Shown: positions 1-5,183 of the stretch, piece by piece
Layout of the letters: every line of letters begins with the position of its first letter
Numbering within the stretch: position 1 is the stretch's first letter
DNA from: Sulfurospirillaceae bacterium
Lineage (GTDB): Bacteria > Campylobacterota > Campylobacteria > Campylobacterales > Sulfurospirillaceae
Assembly: GCA_028705785.1 (NCBI GenBank)
Contig: JAQWCT010000122.1
Location: forward strand, 1 to 7,917
Length of the DNA stretch: 7,917 nucleotides
Direction of reading: 5' to 3'
Notes under the pieces: model-generated
The model's database searches: none
What the model was told of the DNA's origin: nothing
The model's input: the letters and a program-made list of their open reading frames with translations, nothing else
Translations under genes and position numbers: made by a program

Positions 1-1
1 G

Positions 2-109
2 ATGTTTGGCTACTATGGGATAGAACTATTGATGAATCTTTTAATTGAGAGTGTATCTCATCCAAAGGATCTGCGCAAAATGATTGAAGCTTATGGACTG
101 GTGGCATAA
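2..109 (+). CDS. C-terminal end of an unidentified protein (5' truncated)
   Basis: An open frame enters from the left edge and reads to a TAA at 107-109, giving about 35 residues that end in KMIEAYGLVA. I do not recognise the family. The visible part is a mixed hydrophobic and charged, probably helical tail with no cysteines and no recognisable motif. The stop codon directly abuts the ATG at 110, which suggests translational coupling to the ferredoxin gene that follows. The first visible codon is ATG at position 2, but that is almost certainly internal because no upstream sequence is available. In relatives, ferredoxins like the next gene often sit in formate dehydrogenase or other molybdoenzyme clusters, so an accessory protein is possible. 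The tail itself does not show this. Confidence 0.6.
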   Translation: MFGYYGIELLMNLLIESVSHPKDLRKMIEAYGLVA

Positions 110-122
110 ATGAGCAATCTGT

Positions 123-1010
123 TTGTGCACCTGCCGTCATTTGCAACCGATTACTCCGGCGCCGTGCATTGGTGGATGTCCGAGTGACGCACTTTCCTTA
201 TTTGGTTTTGAGATAGATAAAGTTTTAGAGAACATTGCTAAAAATGAAAATCCAAGCCTTACATGTAAGGAAAATCTCCCTTGTTTGGCTGCTTTTGGCG
301 TGGATGACTGGGTAAGTCTTTTGCTTGAAAGCCAAAAAACCTTTACATGTAAGCTTTCCCCTTGTGCAAACTGTGAGATTAATAAAGATGTTCACATCAG
401 TAGCGTGATTGAAAAACGATTGGATGAAGCCAATAGTATCGTTGAAGCATTTGGCGCATATCGTATCTTGAAAGATTTTCTTGGAGTGGAAAAAACTGCT
501 TCAAGACGGGCTTTTTTTAACAAGTTTATACCAAGTACCAAAGAAGCCACGCAAGAGCAAAAATCACTTGAGAGAGTGAAAAAAGCGATAAAACCTTATC
601 TCCCAGATATGACACAGACCAAAGTGGTAACACCTTTTTCATTGATACATCAAAAAGTTATTGACCAAAGTTGTACCAATTGTAAAGAGTGTGTACAGTT
701 TTGCCCCACTAGGGCGCTCAGTTACAATGGAGATGGGACGAAGATTTTATTTCAGATGGGCAAGTGCATTGGGTGTGGGATTTGTGAAGATATTTGTAAA
801 CCTAAAGCAGTAAAGAGTACCTTTGCGCCGTTTGATTGGGTTGACTTTGCGTATGATAGGGCAAAAGTTCTTATCGAGCATGACTTACAAGTATGCCTTA
901 CATGTAAATGTGCTTTTTCTTATAAAGGCGGAGAAAAGGTCTGTGAGCGCTGTGCAACATTTGAAAAAGAACATGCGGAGATGTTTACTTTGGCGTCAGA
1001 AATCTCATAA
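123..1010 (+). CDS. Multi-cluster 4Fe-4S ferredoxin-like protein, N-terminus apparently disrupted
   Basis: The protein has about 295 residues when read from the TTG at 123. Two adjacent classical [4Fe-4S] motifs are clear: C184-x2-C-x2-C-x3-C194-P and C215-x2-C-x2-C-x3-C225. Further cysteines lie at 48 and 54 (TCKENLPC), at 76, 81 and 84, and in a C-terminal zinc-ribbon-like section (C258, C261, C263, then C274 and C277). This arrangement resembles the cytoplasmic ferredoxin-like proteins of Campylobacterota found near formate dehydrogenase genes, which presumably relay electrons; the assignment is from memory of the family. The start is odd. No ATG or GTG opens this frame, TTG 123 has no good ribosome site, and the ATG at 110 (abutting the upstream stop) reads a different frame that stops at 185-187. 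The N-terminal CIGGCPSDAL looks like the end of an Fe-S domain whose first cysteines are missing. A frameshift, an N-terminal deletion or a sequence error is likely. Three copies of TTACATGTAA lie inside the gene. Confidence 0.75.
   Translation: MCTCRHLQPITPAPCIGGCPSDALSLFGFEIDKVLENIAKNENPSLTCKENLPCLAAFGVDDWVSLLLESQKTFTCKLSPCANCEINKDVHISSVIEKRLDEANSIVEAFGAYRILKDFLGVEKTASRRAFFNKFIPSTKEATQEQKSLERVKKAIKPYLPDMTQTKVVTPFSLIHQKVIDQSCTNCKECVQFCPTRALSYNGDGTKILFQMGKCIGCGICEDICKPKAVKSTFAPFDWVDFAYDRAKVLIEHDLQVCLTCKCAFSYKGGEKVCERCATFEKEHAEMFTLASEIS
259..268. repeat. TTACATGTAA palindrome, copy 1
   Basis: The 10-mer sits inside a perfect 14-bp palindrome (CCTTACATGTAAGG, 257-270). It lies in the ferredoxin gene and is read as L-T-C-K around Cys48. 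Confidence 0.7.
343..352. repeat. TTACATGTAA palindrome, copy 2
   Basis: The exact 10-mer lies in the ferredoxin gene, 84 bp after copy 1 and in the same reading frame (F-T-C-K around Cys76). The flanking bases do not extend the palindrome. Confidence 0.7.
898..907. repeat. TTACATGTAA palindrome, copy 3
   Basis: The exact 10-mer lies in the 3' part of the ferredoxin gene and is read as L-T-C-K around Cys261. Confidence 0.7.
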
Positions 1011-1033
1011 TTGTAAAATTTTATTAATAAGGC

Positions 1034-1062
1034 TTGACATTATTACTAATTAGTATTATAAT
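1034..1062 (+). promoter_or_regulatory. Sigma70-type promoter of the marR-yceI-pirin unit
   Basis: A perfect -35 box TTGACA (1034-1039) and a perfect -10 box TATAAT (1057-1062) are separated by exactly 17 bp. Transcription would start near 1069, leaving a leader of only about 11 nt before the marR ATG at 1080 that just includes the AGAGG ribosome site (1069-1073). A full -35 match is unusual in Campylobacterota, where promoters often show only the -10 box, so this should be a strong promoter when not repressed. The palindrome at 1044-1055 lies wholly in the spacer. Confidence 0.85.
1044..1055. promoter_or_regulatory. Palindromic operator 1, probable MarR binding site
   Basis: TACTAATTAGTA is a perfect 12-bp palindrome. 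It extends outward by two more matching pairs after one mismatch (1041-1058). It fills the spacer of the marR promoter, so a bound dimer would block RNA polymerase. The same core recurs at 1546-1557 upstream of yceI. MarR proteins typically bind such palindromes as dimers and repress their own genes. Binding by this particular MarR is inferred from position. Confidence 0.75.
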
Positions 1063-1079
1063 TTCGGCAGAGGTGCAAA

Positions 1080-1529
1080 ATGATAACAAAAGTGAAAAGC
1101 TACGGTGAACGAACAGACAAGAGTATGCAGACATGGATACAAATTGTTAGAGCGTTTAGTAAAATTCGTGCCAAAGAGTTGAAGTATATCAACGAGTGTG
1201 GTTTGAGCATGAATCAGTTTGAGGTTTTGGAAGTATTGTATCATCGAGGTGACTTGCAAGTGGGAGCTATTACAAAGCTTATCATGAGTACACCAGGAAA
1301 TGTAACAGTAGTAGTTAGAAATCTCTCAAGAGATGGTTTGGTTGAAACCTTGCCTTCTGCGGAAGACAATCGTGTGCGCATCGTCTCGATTAGCGAAAAA
1401 GGAAAAGCGCTTATCGGAGGCATGTTTACACAACATGCGGCGCATCTTAAGAGTTATTTTGAGATGCTCAGCGACGATGAGATGGTGGTCTTATATGACC
1501 TATTGCGAAAATTGCATAAAGCACAATAA
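1080..1529 (+). CDS. MarR-family transcriptional regulator
   Basis: The protein has 149 residues, the usual MarR length. The winged helix-turn-helix spans about residues 42-108: GLSMNQFEVLEVLYHRG, then a recognition helix around 71-85 (TPGNVTVVVRNLSRDGL), and a wing containing the typical EDNRVRIVSISEKG pattern. The flanking N- and C-terminal helices would form the dimer interface. The ATG at 1080 is supported by AGAGG six bases upstream. The family binds palindromic DNA and releases it on binding small phenolic or quinone-like ligands or on thiol oxidation. There is a single cysteine (Cys40), at the start of the DNA-binding domain, which could serve as a redox switch; that is speculation. 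It is the first gene of a unit with yceI and pirin and probably represses all three, itself included, through the two TACTAATTAGTA palindromes. Confidence 0.92.
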   Translation: MITKVKSYGERTDKSMQTWIQIVRAFSKIRAKELKYINECGLSMNQFEVLEVLYHRGDLQVGAITKLIMSTPGNVTVVVRNLSRDGLVETLPSAEDNRVRIVSISEKGKALIGGMFTQHAAHLKSYFEMLSDDEMVVLYDLLRKLHKAQ

Positions 1530-1544
1530 GCTTTTGCTCAAATA

Positions 1545-1558
1545 TTACTAATTAGTAA
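1545..1558. promoter_or_regulatory. Palindromic operator 2, upstream of yceI
   Basis: TTACTAATTAGTAA is a perfect 14-bp palindrome with the same 12-bp core as the site in the marR promoter. It lies between marR and yceI and ends just before the yceI ribosome site (AAGGA, 1560-1564). I see no convincing -35/-10 pair here. The site may therefore control a weak second promoter, or act as an auxiliary site on a transcript started upstream of marR. Confidence 0.7.
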
Positions 1559-1570
1559 AAAGGAAATGAT

Positions 1571-2137
1571 ATGAAAATTAAAACATTGTTAGCGAGTTCT
1601 TTGGTGGCGGCTTCGGCTCTTTTTGGTGGAAATTATGCGGTAGACCCAGCACATTCTAGTACAGATTTTAGCGTCAAGCACATGATGATTTCGACAGTTA
1701 AAGGAAACTTTGGTGCATTTAGCGGAAATTTTGAGTACGATGAAGCTACAAAACAGCTCAAATCATTGAGTGGAACGATAGAAGTTGCTTCTATCAACAC
1801 AGGGATTAAAGACCGTGATGACCATTTGCGTTCAGCTGAGTTATTTGATGTTGCAAAATATCCTCAAATAGTGTTTACACTCGGTGAAGTCAAAGGCGAT
1901 AAGGCTTATGGTACATTGAGCATTCATGGTGTGAGTAAGCCAGTTGTCTTGACTTATGAAAATGGTGGTGCCGTGACTGACCCATGGGGTAAAAAGCGTG
2001 TTGGATTAGGACTTAGTGGACAGATTAATCGCTCAGATTTTGGCATTACTTGGAACAAAGCATTGGAAGCTGGTGGTGTTGTTGTCGGAGAGAGCGTTAA
2101 GATAGATGTCGTTATCGAGGGTGTATTAAAACCCTAA
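1571..2137 (+). CDS. yceI: YceI-family periplasmic lipocalin-like protein
   Basis: The protein has 188 residues. It starts with a Sec signal peptide (MKIKTLLASSLVAASALFGG), with cleavage likely around residue 17-21. The mature part begins YAVDPAHSSTDFSVKHMMISTVKGNFGAFSG, the typical first beta-strands of YceI proteins. Later conserved blocks include IKDRDDHLRSAELFDVAKYPQI and a closing GLGLSGQINRSDFGITWN. Members form a small beta-barrel that binds long isoprenoid or quinone-like lipids in the periplasm, and several are induced by stress or alkaline pH; the cellular role is not settled. AAGGA six bases upstream supports the start. The gene lies between marR and pirin, with a MarR-type palindrome just ahead, so it is probably a regulated member of that unit. 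Confidence 0.92.
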   Translation: MKIKTLLASSLVAASALFGGNYAVDPAHSSTDFSVKHMMISTVKGNFGAFSGNFEYDEATKQLKSLSGTIEVASINTGIKDRDDHLRSAELFDVAKYPQIVFTLGEVKGDKAYGTLSIHGVSKPVVLTYENGGAVTDPWGKKRVGLGLSGQINRSDFGITWNKALEAGGVVVGESVKIDVVIEGVLKP

Positions 2138-2150
2138 GAAAGGAGTTTTT

Positions 2151-2858
2151 ATGATAAAGCATATACCTTTTGAGAGCTTACATGTAAGCTCTCAGGGTTG
2201 GCTGGAGAGTCGGTTTCATTTTTCATTTGCGGAGTATCATAATCCACAAAATATGAACTTTGGGGTACTGCGCGTTATGAATGATGATGTCATAGCCCCA
2301 CATATGGGCTTTGGTACGCATCCCCATCGTGATATGGAAATATTTACCTATGTGTTAGAGGGTGAATTGACCCATGAAGATAGTATGGGCAATAAAGAAA
2401 CCTTACAAGCGGGTGATATTCAGTATCTCTCTGCTGGGACGGGAATTTACCATAGTGAAAAAAACGAGGGGGATACGCCAGTCCGCCTAATACAAACATG
2501 GATAGTGCCTCATACCAAAGGACTAACCCCTCGCTATGGTTCATATAAGAGAGATAAAGCGTTGCGCCATAATCAGTGGCAACATCTCTTTGGTGCGGAT
2601 AATTCGGGAGCCGTAATTGGTTTGTATCAAGATGCCAATGTTTATGCGATAGAGCAAGATAAAGATGCAAAAAGTGAATTTAGCTTGGTAAATGGTCGTC
2701 AAGCGTATCTCAAAGTGATGGAGGGCAGTATCATTTTAAATGGTGTGTCTTTGGCTTTTGGGGATAGTGCTGAAATTACCCATGAGTCACTACTATCCAT
2801 CAGTGCTTCTAACGATGCGCAGTTGTTACTTATTGAGATGGCTAGCATTCACAACTGA
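2151..2858 (+). CDS. Pirin-family cupin protein
   Basis: The protein has 235 residues, the usual length of bacterial pirins such as YhhW. The N-terminal cupin holds the metal-binding set GFGTHPHRDMEIFTYVLEGELTHEDS and GTGIYHSE. Ligands by position are His57, His59, His101 and Glu103, almost the numbering known from human pirin. A second, more degenerate cupin domain follows from about residue 130. Bacterial pirins are cytoplasmic iron-binding proteins; some have quercetin 2,3-dioxygenase activity, while others act as redox-linked regulators. The substrate cannot be read from the sequence. The start has a strong AGGAG (2141-2145) five bases upstream, and the gene begins 13 bp after yceI, so the two are co-transcribed. 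Codons 7-15 lie in a perfect 24-bp palindrome that could fold the mRNA close to the start codon. Confidence 0.92.
   Translation: MIKHIPFESLHVSSQGWLESRFHFSFAEYHNPQNMNFGVLRVMNDDVIAPHMGFGTHPHRDMEIFTYVLEGELTHEDSMGNKETLQAGDIQYLSAGTGIYHSEKNEGDTPVRLIQTWIVPHTKGLTPRYGSYKRDKALRHNQWQHLFGADNSGAVIGLYQDANVYAIEQDKDAKSEFSLVNGRQAYLKVMEGSIILNGVSLAFGDSAEITHESLLSISASNDAQLLLIEMASIHN
2171..2194. repeat. Perfect 24-bp palindrome at the start of the pirin gene (holds TTACATGTAA copy 4)
   Basis: All twelve base pairs match. The left arm is TGAGAGCTTA and the centre is CATG. In RNA this would fold as a stem of about 10 bp closed by a CAUG loop, beginning 20 nt after the A of the start codon. The inner 10-mer TTACATGTAA is at 2178-2187, read as L-H-V. 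No U-tract follows, so it does not look like an intrinsic terminator. Confidence 0.85.
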
Positions 2859-2873
2859 TTAACACAAATCGTC

Positions 2874-2879
2874 TATAAT
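2874..2879 (+). promoter_or_regulatory. Probable -10 box for the DUF4405-like gene
   Basis: TATAAT stands in the 50-bp gap after pirin, 29 bp before the next ATG. No good -35 box lies 17 bp upstream (the region reads ACAACT), which is common for Campylobacterota promoters. Read-through from pirin is also possible, since no terminator is visible in the gap. Confidence 0.45.
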
Positions 2880-2908
2880 TTCACACATAAATAGTGTAGG
2901 AGTTATAG

Positions 2909-3421
2909 ATGATGCGTTTTCCCAAAAATATAGTGAGTGCTTTACTAACCGCCTTATTTGCCATTGTGGCAATCAGTGGGGTTTTGATGTTTTTCAAGAT
3001 ACGATTATTTTCTATGGAGGCACTGCATATTTGGCTTGGCCTTGCCTTTGTGATAATGGCAGTTTTGCACTTAGCTAAAAATTGGACTGCTTTTGGAACT
3101 TACTTTAAAAAAAAATCAACGCTTTTAGCCATTGGTGTAGTGTGTGTGGTTTGTGCGATATTTGTGGCTGTTCCACTCTTGGATACAACCGAAAAAGGTG
3201 TCAATCCTAAACAAAAAATCTTCTCTACTGTGATGAGTGCACCTTTATCGAATGTGGCACAGTTTTTTAATTTAGATGCTGACATGATGGTTGAAAACTT
3301 GCAGGAACAGCGTCAAATCATAGCAACAATCCAACAATCCATTGGTGAAATCTCAAAGTCTAGTGGAAAGTCTAGTGATGAAATTTTACAGATTATTTTG
3401 AGTACGCCAATAAGGCAATAG
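2909..3421 (+). CDS. Small inner-membrane protein, DUF4405-like, possible b-type haem site
   Basis: The protein has 170 residues with three predicted transmembrane helices at about 8-29, 37-57 and 71-92. Helix 2 contains LHIWLGLAFVIMAVLHL, with His40 and His54 fourteen residues apart. Such spacing within a helix is seen in some membrane cytochrome b proteins, so one or two haems are plausible but unproven. The C-terminal 75 residues are soluble, polar and probably helical, and include two tandem KSS-containing units encoded by a 12-bp repeat. The fold and the short LHIWLG block resemble DUF4405 proteins, whose function is unknown. AGGAG at 2898-2902 supports the first of two adjacent ATG codons; the second, at 2912, is an alternative. 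The gene is followed by a 93-bp gap before the ETF operon, so it may be an independent unit. Involvement with the adjacent quinone-linked enzyme is a guess. Confidence 0.7.
   Translation: MMRFPKNIVSALLTALFAIVAISGVLMFFKIRLFSMEALHIWLGLAFVIMAVLHLAKNWTAFGTYFKKKSTLLAIGVVCVVCAIFVAVPLLDTTEKGVNPKQKIFSTVMSAPLSNVAQFFNLDADMMVENLQEQRQIIATIQQSIGEISKSSGKSSDEILQIILSTPIRQ
3355..3378 (+). repeat. Two tandem 12-bp units in the DUF4405-like gene
   Basis: AAAGTCTAGTGG (3355-3366) is followed directly by AAAGTCTAGTGA (3367-3378), an 11/12 match. It encodes KSSG-KSSD in the polar C-terminal tail. It is an in-frame micro-duplication and could be length-variable between strains. Confidence 0.7.
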
Positions 3422-3472
3422 GTTGTACATAACTTTTACATAAGATTAAGTCAACTTGAAAAGATAATTAAT

Positions 3473-3478
3473 TATAAT
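3473..3478 (+). promoter_or_regulatory. Probable -10 box of the ETF operon
   Basis: TATAAT lies in the very AT-rich 93-bp gap between the DUF4405-like gene and the ETF-QO gene, 36 bp before the chosen ATG at 3515. The nearest TTGAAA (3456-3461) is only 11 bp upstream, too close to act as its -35 box, and the 17-bp position reads GTCAAC. The call rests on the -10 box and the AT-rich context. Confidence 0.5.
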
Positions 3479-3504
3479 ATTTCTTTATTTTTTAAGTTTT
3501 GCTT

Positions 3505-3509
3505 GGAGG
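3505..3509 (+). promoter_or_regulatory. Ribosome binding site deciding the ETF-QO start
   Basis: GGAGG ends five bases before the in-frame ATG at 3515. The frame is open from a TTG at 3503, but that codon lies upstream of and against this site and has no ribosome site of its own. The ATG at 3511 is out of frame and stops within three codons. The start at 3515 is therefore preferred. Confidence 0.8.
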
Positions 3510-3514
3510 CATGG

Positions 3515-5173
3515 ATGAATAGTGATGATACAATTTCTACCGATGTTCTAATCGTAGGGGCTGGTCCAGCAGGACTAAGCAGCGCGATACATTTAGCGGA
3601 CGAGTTTCAAAAAAGTGGACAAAATAGACGCATTATGGTGATTGAAAAAGGCAATGCTGTTGGAGCGCATATTCTCTCAGGAGCCATTCTCAAAACCGAT
3701 GCGTTGAAAGAATTACTCAGCGAAGAAGAATATACCAATCTTCCCTTTGATTGCGAAGTCTCCTCCGACAAAACTTTAAAACTTAGTGCCACAGGTGCTT
3801 TTGCACTCCCTTTTCATCCCCCAGTCATGGACAATATGGGCAATAAAATAACCTCTTTATGTCAAATCTGTCGATACCTTGCCACACTCGCAGAAGCTAG
3901 AGGGGTTGAAGTGTATGCAGGTTTTGCTGTCAATGAAATTTTATATGAAAACGATAAAGTGATTGGCGTTAAAACCATTGATACAGGTGTTAATTATCAA
4001 GGTGAAAAACAAAAAAATTATCAAAAAGGTACATCCGTTCTCGCCCGTATTGTGATATTGGCGGAGGGAACAAGAGGCACTTTGGCAAAACAGCTCAAAA
4101 GTAAGTTTGATTTACGAAAAGATGCTTTGCCTCAAGTCTATTCTTTAGGAATTAAAGAGCTGTGGAGTGTACCTGAGGGAAATATCAAAGAGGGTGCAGT
4201 CTATCATACTTTTGGCTATCCACTTGATGCAAACGAAGAGTTTGGCGGTGGATTTGTTTATGGTTTAAAGGACAACAAAGTCGCTCTTGGCTTTGCGGTG
4301 GGACTTGATTACGCAGATCCGAGTTTTGATACCCATGCGGCGATGCAAGTTTGGAAGCAACATCCTAGCATTGCTAAGTTTTTGAAAGATGGCACATTAA
4401 TCGAGTTTGGCGCAAAGACGATACCTGAGGGTGGATGGAACTCGATGCCAAAGCCGTACACGGACAATGTACTTATCGTAGGAGATAGCGCTGGAATGGT
4501 GGCTATGCCTGCATTAAAAGGAGTACATTTAGCAGTCACTGCTGGAATGTGCGCGGCAAAAGCTGTTTCAAAAGCACTTTTAAATGATGATACCAGTGAA
4601 AAGAGTTTGTCCTATTATAAAGAACTTATCGACCAAAGCAGGATTTATAGCGAAATGTATCCTTATCGCAATTTTAGAGCGGTCATGACACAAGGGCTTT
4701 ATGTGGGTGGACTTAAATTTGGTATCCAGCTTTTGACCAATGGGGCATGTTTGTTTACTCCAAAATTGGAACACGACAATGTCGCTTCCAAAAAAGTCAG
4801 TGAGTACACGGGCGTTCCTTTCAAAAAGCGCTTTGAAGATAAATTGACCTTTGATAAAAAGTTGACTTTTGACAAAGTAACGAGTGTTTTTTACTCAGGT
4901 ACACATCATGATGAAGAACAACCTATCCATTTACATGTAAACGATATTGAAGATTTTAGTGAGGTGAATATCAAGCAATATGGTACTTCATGTCAATATT
5001 TTTGTCCCGCAGATGTGTATGAAGCGCATATCGATAAAGAGGGCAAGCGGAGTCTAAAAATTCATGCAGAAAACTGTGTGCATTGTAAAACATGTGATAT
5101 TAAAGCGCCTAATAGCGCCATTACATGGATGACTCCTTACGGTGGCGATGGCCCTCAGTACCAAAATCTATAA
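3515..5173 (+). CDS. Electron transfer flavoprotein:quinone oxidoreductase (ETF-QO)
   Basis: The protein has 552 residues, typical of full-length ETF-QO. It takes electrons from reduced ETF through FAD and a [4Fe-4S] cluster and passes them to membrane quinone, probably menaquinone in this group. The N-terminal FAD motif is VLIVGAGPAGLSSAIHLAD (residues 11-29), with EKG near 44-46 as the end of the Rossmann unit. IPEGGWNSMPKP (303-314) and IVGDSAGMVAMPALKGVHLA (321-340) match the quinone-side and second FAD-binding segments of the family. The C-terminal ferredoxin-like domain supplies the cluster ligands Cys497 (FCPADVYE) and Cys521, Cys524 and Cys527 (CVHCKTCDIK), followed by the family ending ITWMTPYGGDGP. 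These features separate it from FixC, which lacks the Fe-S domain. The hexapeptide KLTFDK is duplicated in tandem at 443-454. The etfBA fusion follows after 10 bp, so ETF and its quinone reductase are made together. Confidence 0.93.
   Translation: MNSDDTISTDVLIVGAGPAGLSSAIHLADEFQKSGQNRRIMVIEKGNAVGAHILSGAILKTDALKELLSEEEYTNLPFDCEVSSDKTLKLSATGAFALPFHPPVMDNMGNKITSLCQICRYLATLAEARGVEVYAGFAVNEILYENDKVIGVKTIDTGVNYQGEKQKNYQKGTSVLARIVILAEGTRGTLAKQLKSKFDLRKDALPQVYSLGIKELWSVPEGNIKEGAVYHTFGYPLDANEEFGGGFVYGLKDNKVALGFAVGLDYADPSFDTHAAMQVWKQHPSIAKFLKDGTLIEFGAKTIPEGGWNSMPKPYTDNVLIVGDSAGMVAMPALKGVHLAVTAGMCAAKAVSKALLNDDTSEKSLSYYKELIDQSRIYSEMYPYRNFRAVMTQGLYVGGLKFGIQLLTNGACLFTPKLEHDNVASKKVSEYTGVPFKKRFEDKLTFDKKLTFDKVTSVFYSGTHHDEEQPIHLHVNDIEDFSEVNIKQYGTSCQYFCPADVYEAHIDKEGKRSLKIHAENCVHCKTCDIKAPNSAITWMTPYGGDGPQYQNL
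4841..4876 (+). repeat. Tandem 18-bp duplication encoding KLTFDK twice in ETF-QO
   Basis: Units 4841-4858 and 4859-4876 match at 15 of 18 bases. All three differences are at synonymous third positions, so the peptide repeat is exact. As I recall the family, ETF-QO proteins usually carry a single such segment before the SSVFLSGTNHEEDQP-like block. Confidence 0.75.
4931..4940. repeat. TTACATGTAA palindrome, copy 5
   Basis: The exact 10-mer is inside the ETF-QO gene and extends to a 12-bp palindrome (4930-4941). It is read as L-H-V-N at residues 473-476, a different frame from the three ferredoxin copies. Confidence 0.7.
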
Positions 5174-5183
5174 AGGCACCTTG

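Noticed and set aside
110..187. 25-codon frame reading LPSFATDYSGA, superficially like the start of a nitrogenase component 1 homologue
   Set aside because: It stops after 25 codons and the downstream frame is a ferredoxin. The likeness covers only a few residues and is better explained by a disrupted ferredoxin start.
1519..1538. Weak inverted repeat around AAGCTT after marR as a terminator
   Set aside because: The arms are interrupted and short, there is no GC-rich stem, and no T-tract follows.
2344..2670. 108-codon open frame on the minus strand, and the other antisense frames
   Set aside because: They lie opposite well-supported genes, have no recognisable protein features or ribosome sites, and reflect the coding strand's codon pattern.
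3424..3429. TGTACA palindrome after the DUF4405-like gene
   Set aside because: It is only six bases, not repeated in a regulatory setting here, and likely chance.
3456..3478. TTGAAA as -35 box with TATAAT for the ETF operon
   Set aside because: The spacer is only 11 bp, too short for a sigma70 promoter. Only the -10 box was kept.
5142..5183. Upstream ATG extending the EtfBA protein by 14 residues
   Set aside because: It overlaps the end of ETF-QO by 32 bp and adds residues unlike any EtfB start. The ATG at 5184 has a ribosome site and gives the normal EtfB N-terminus.
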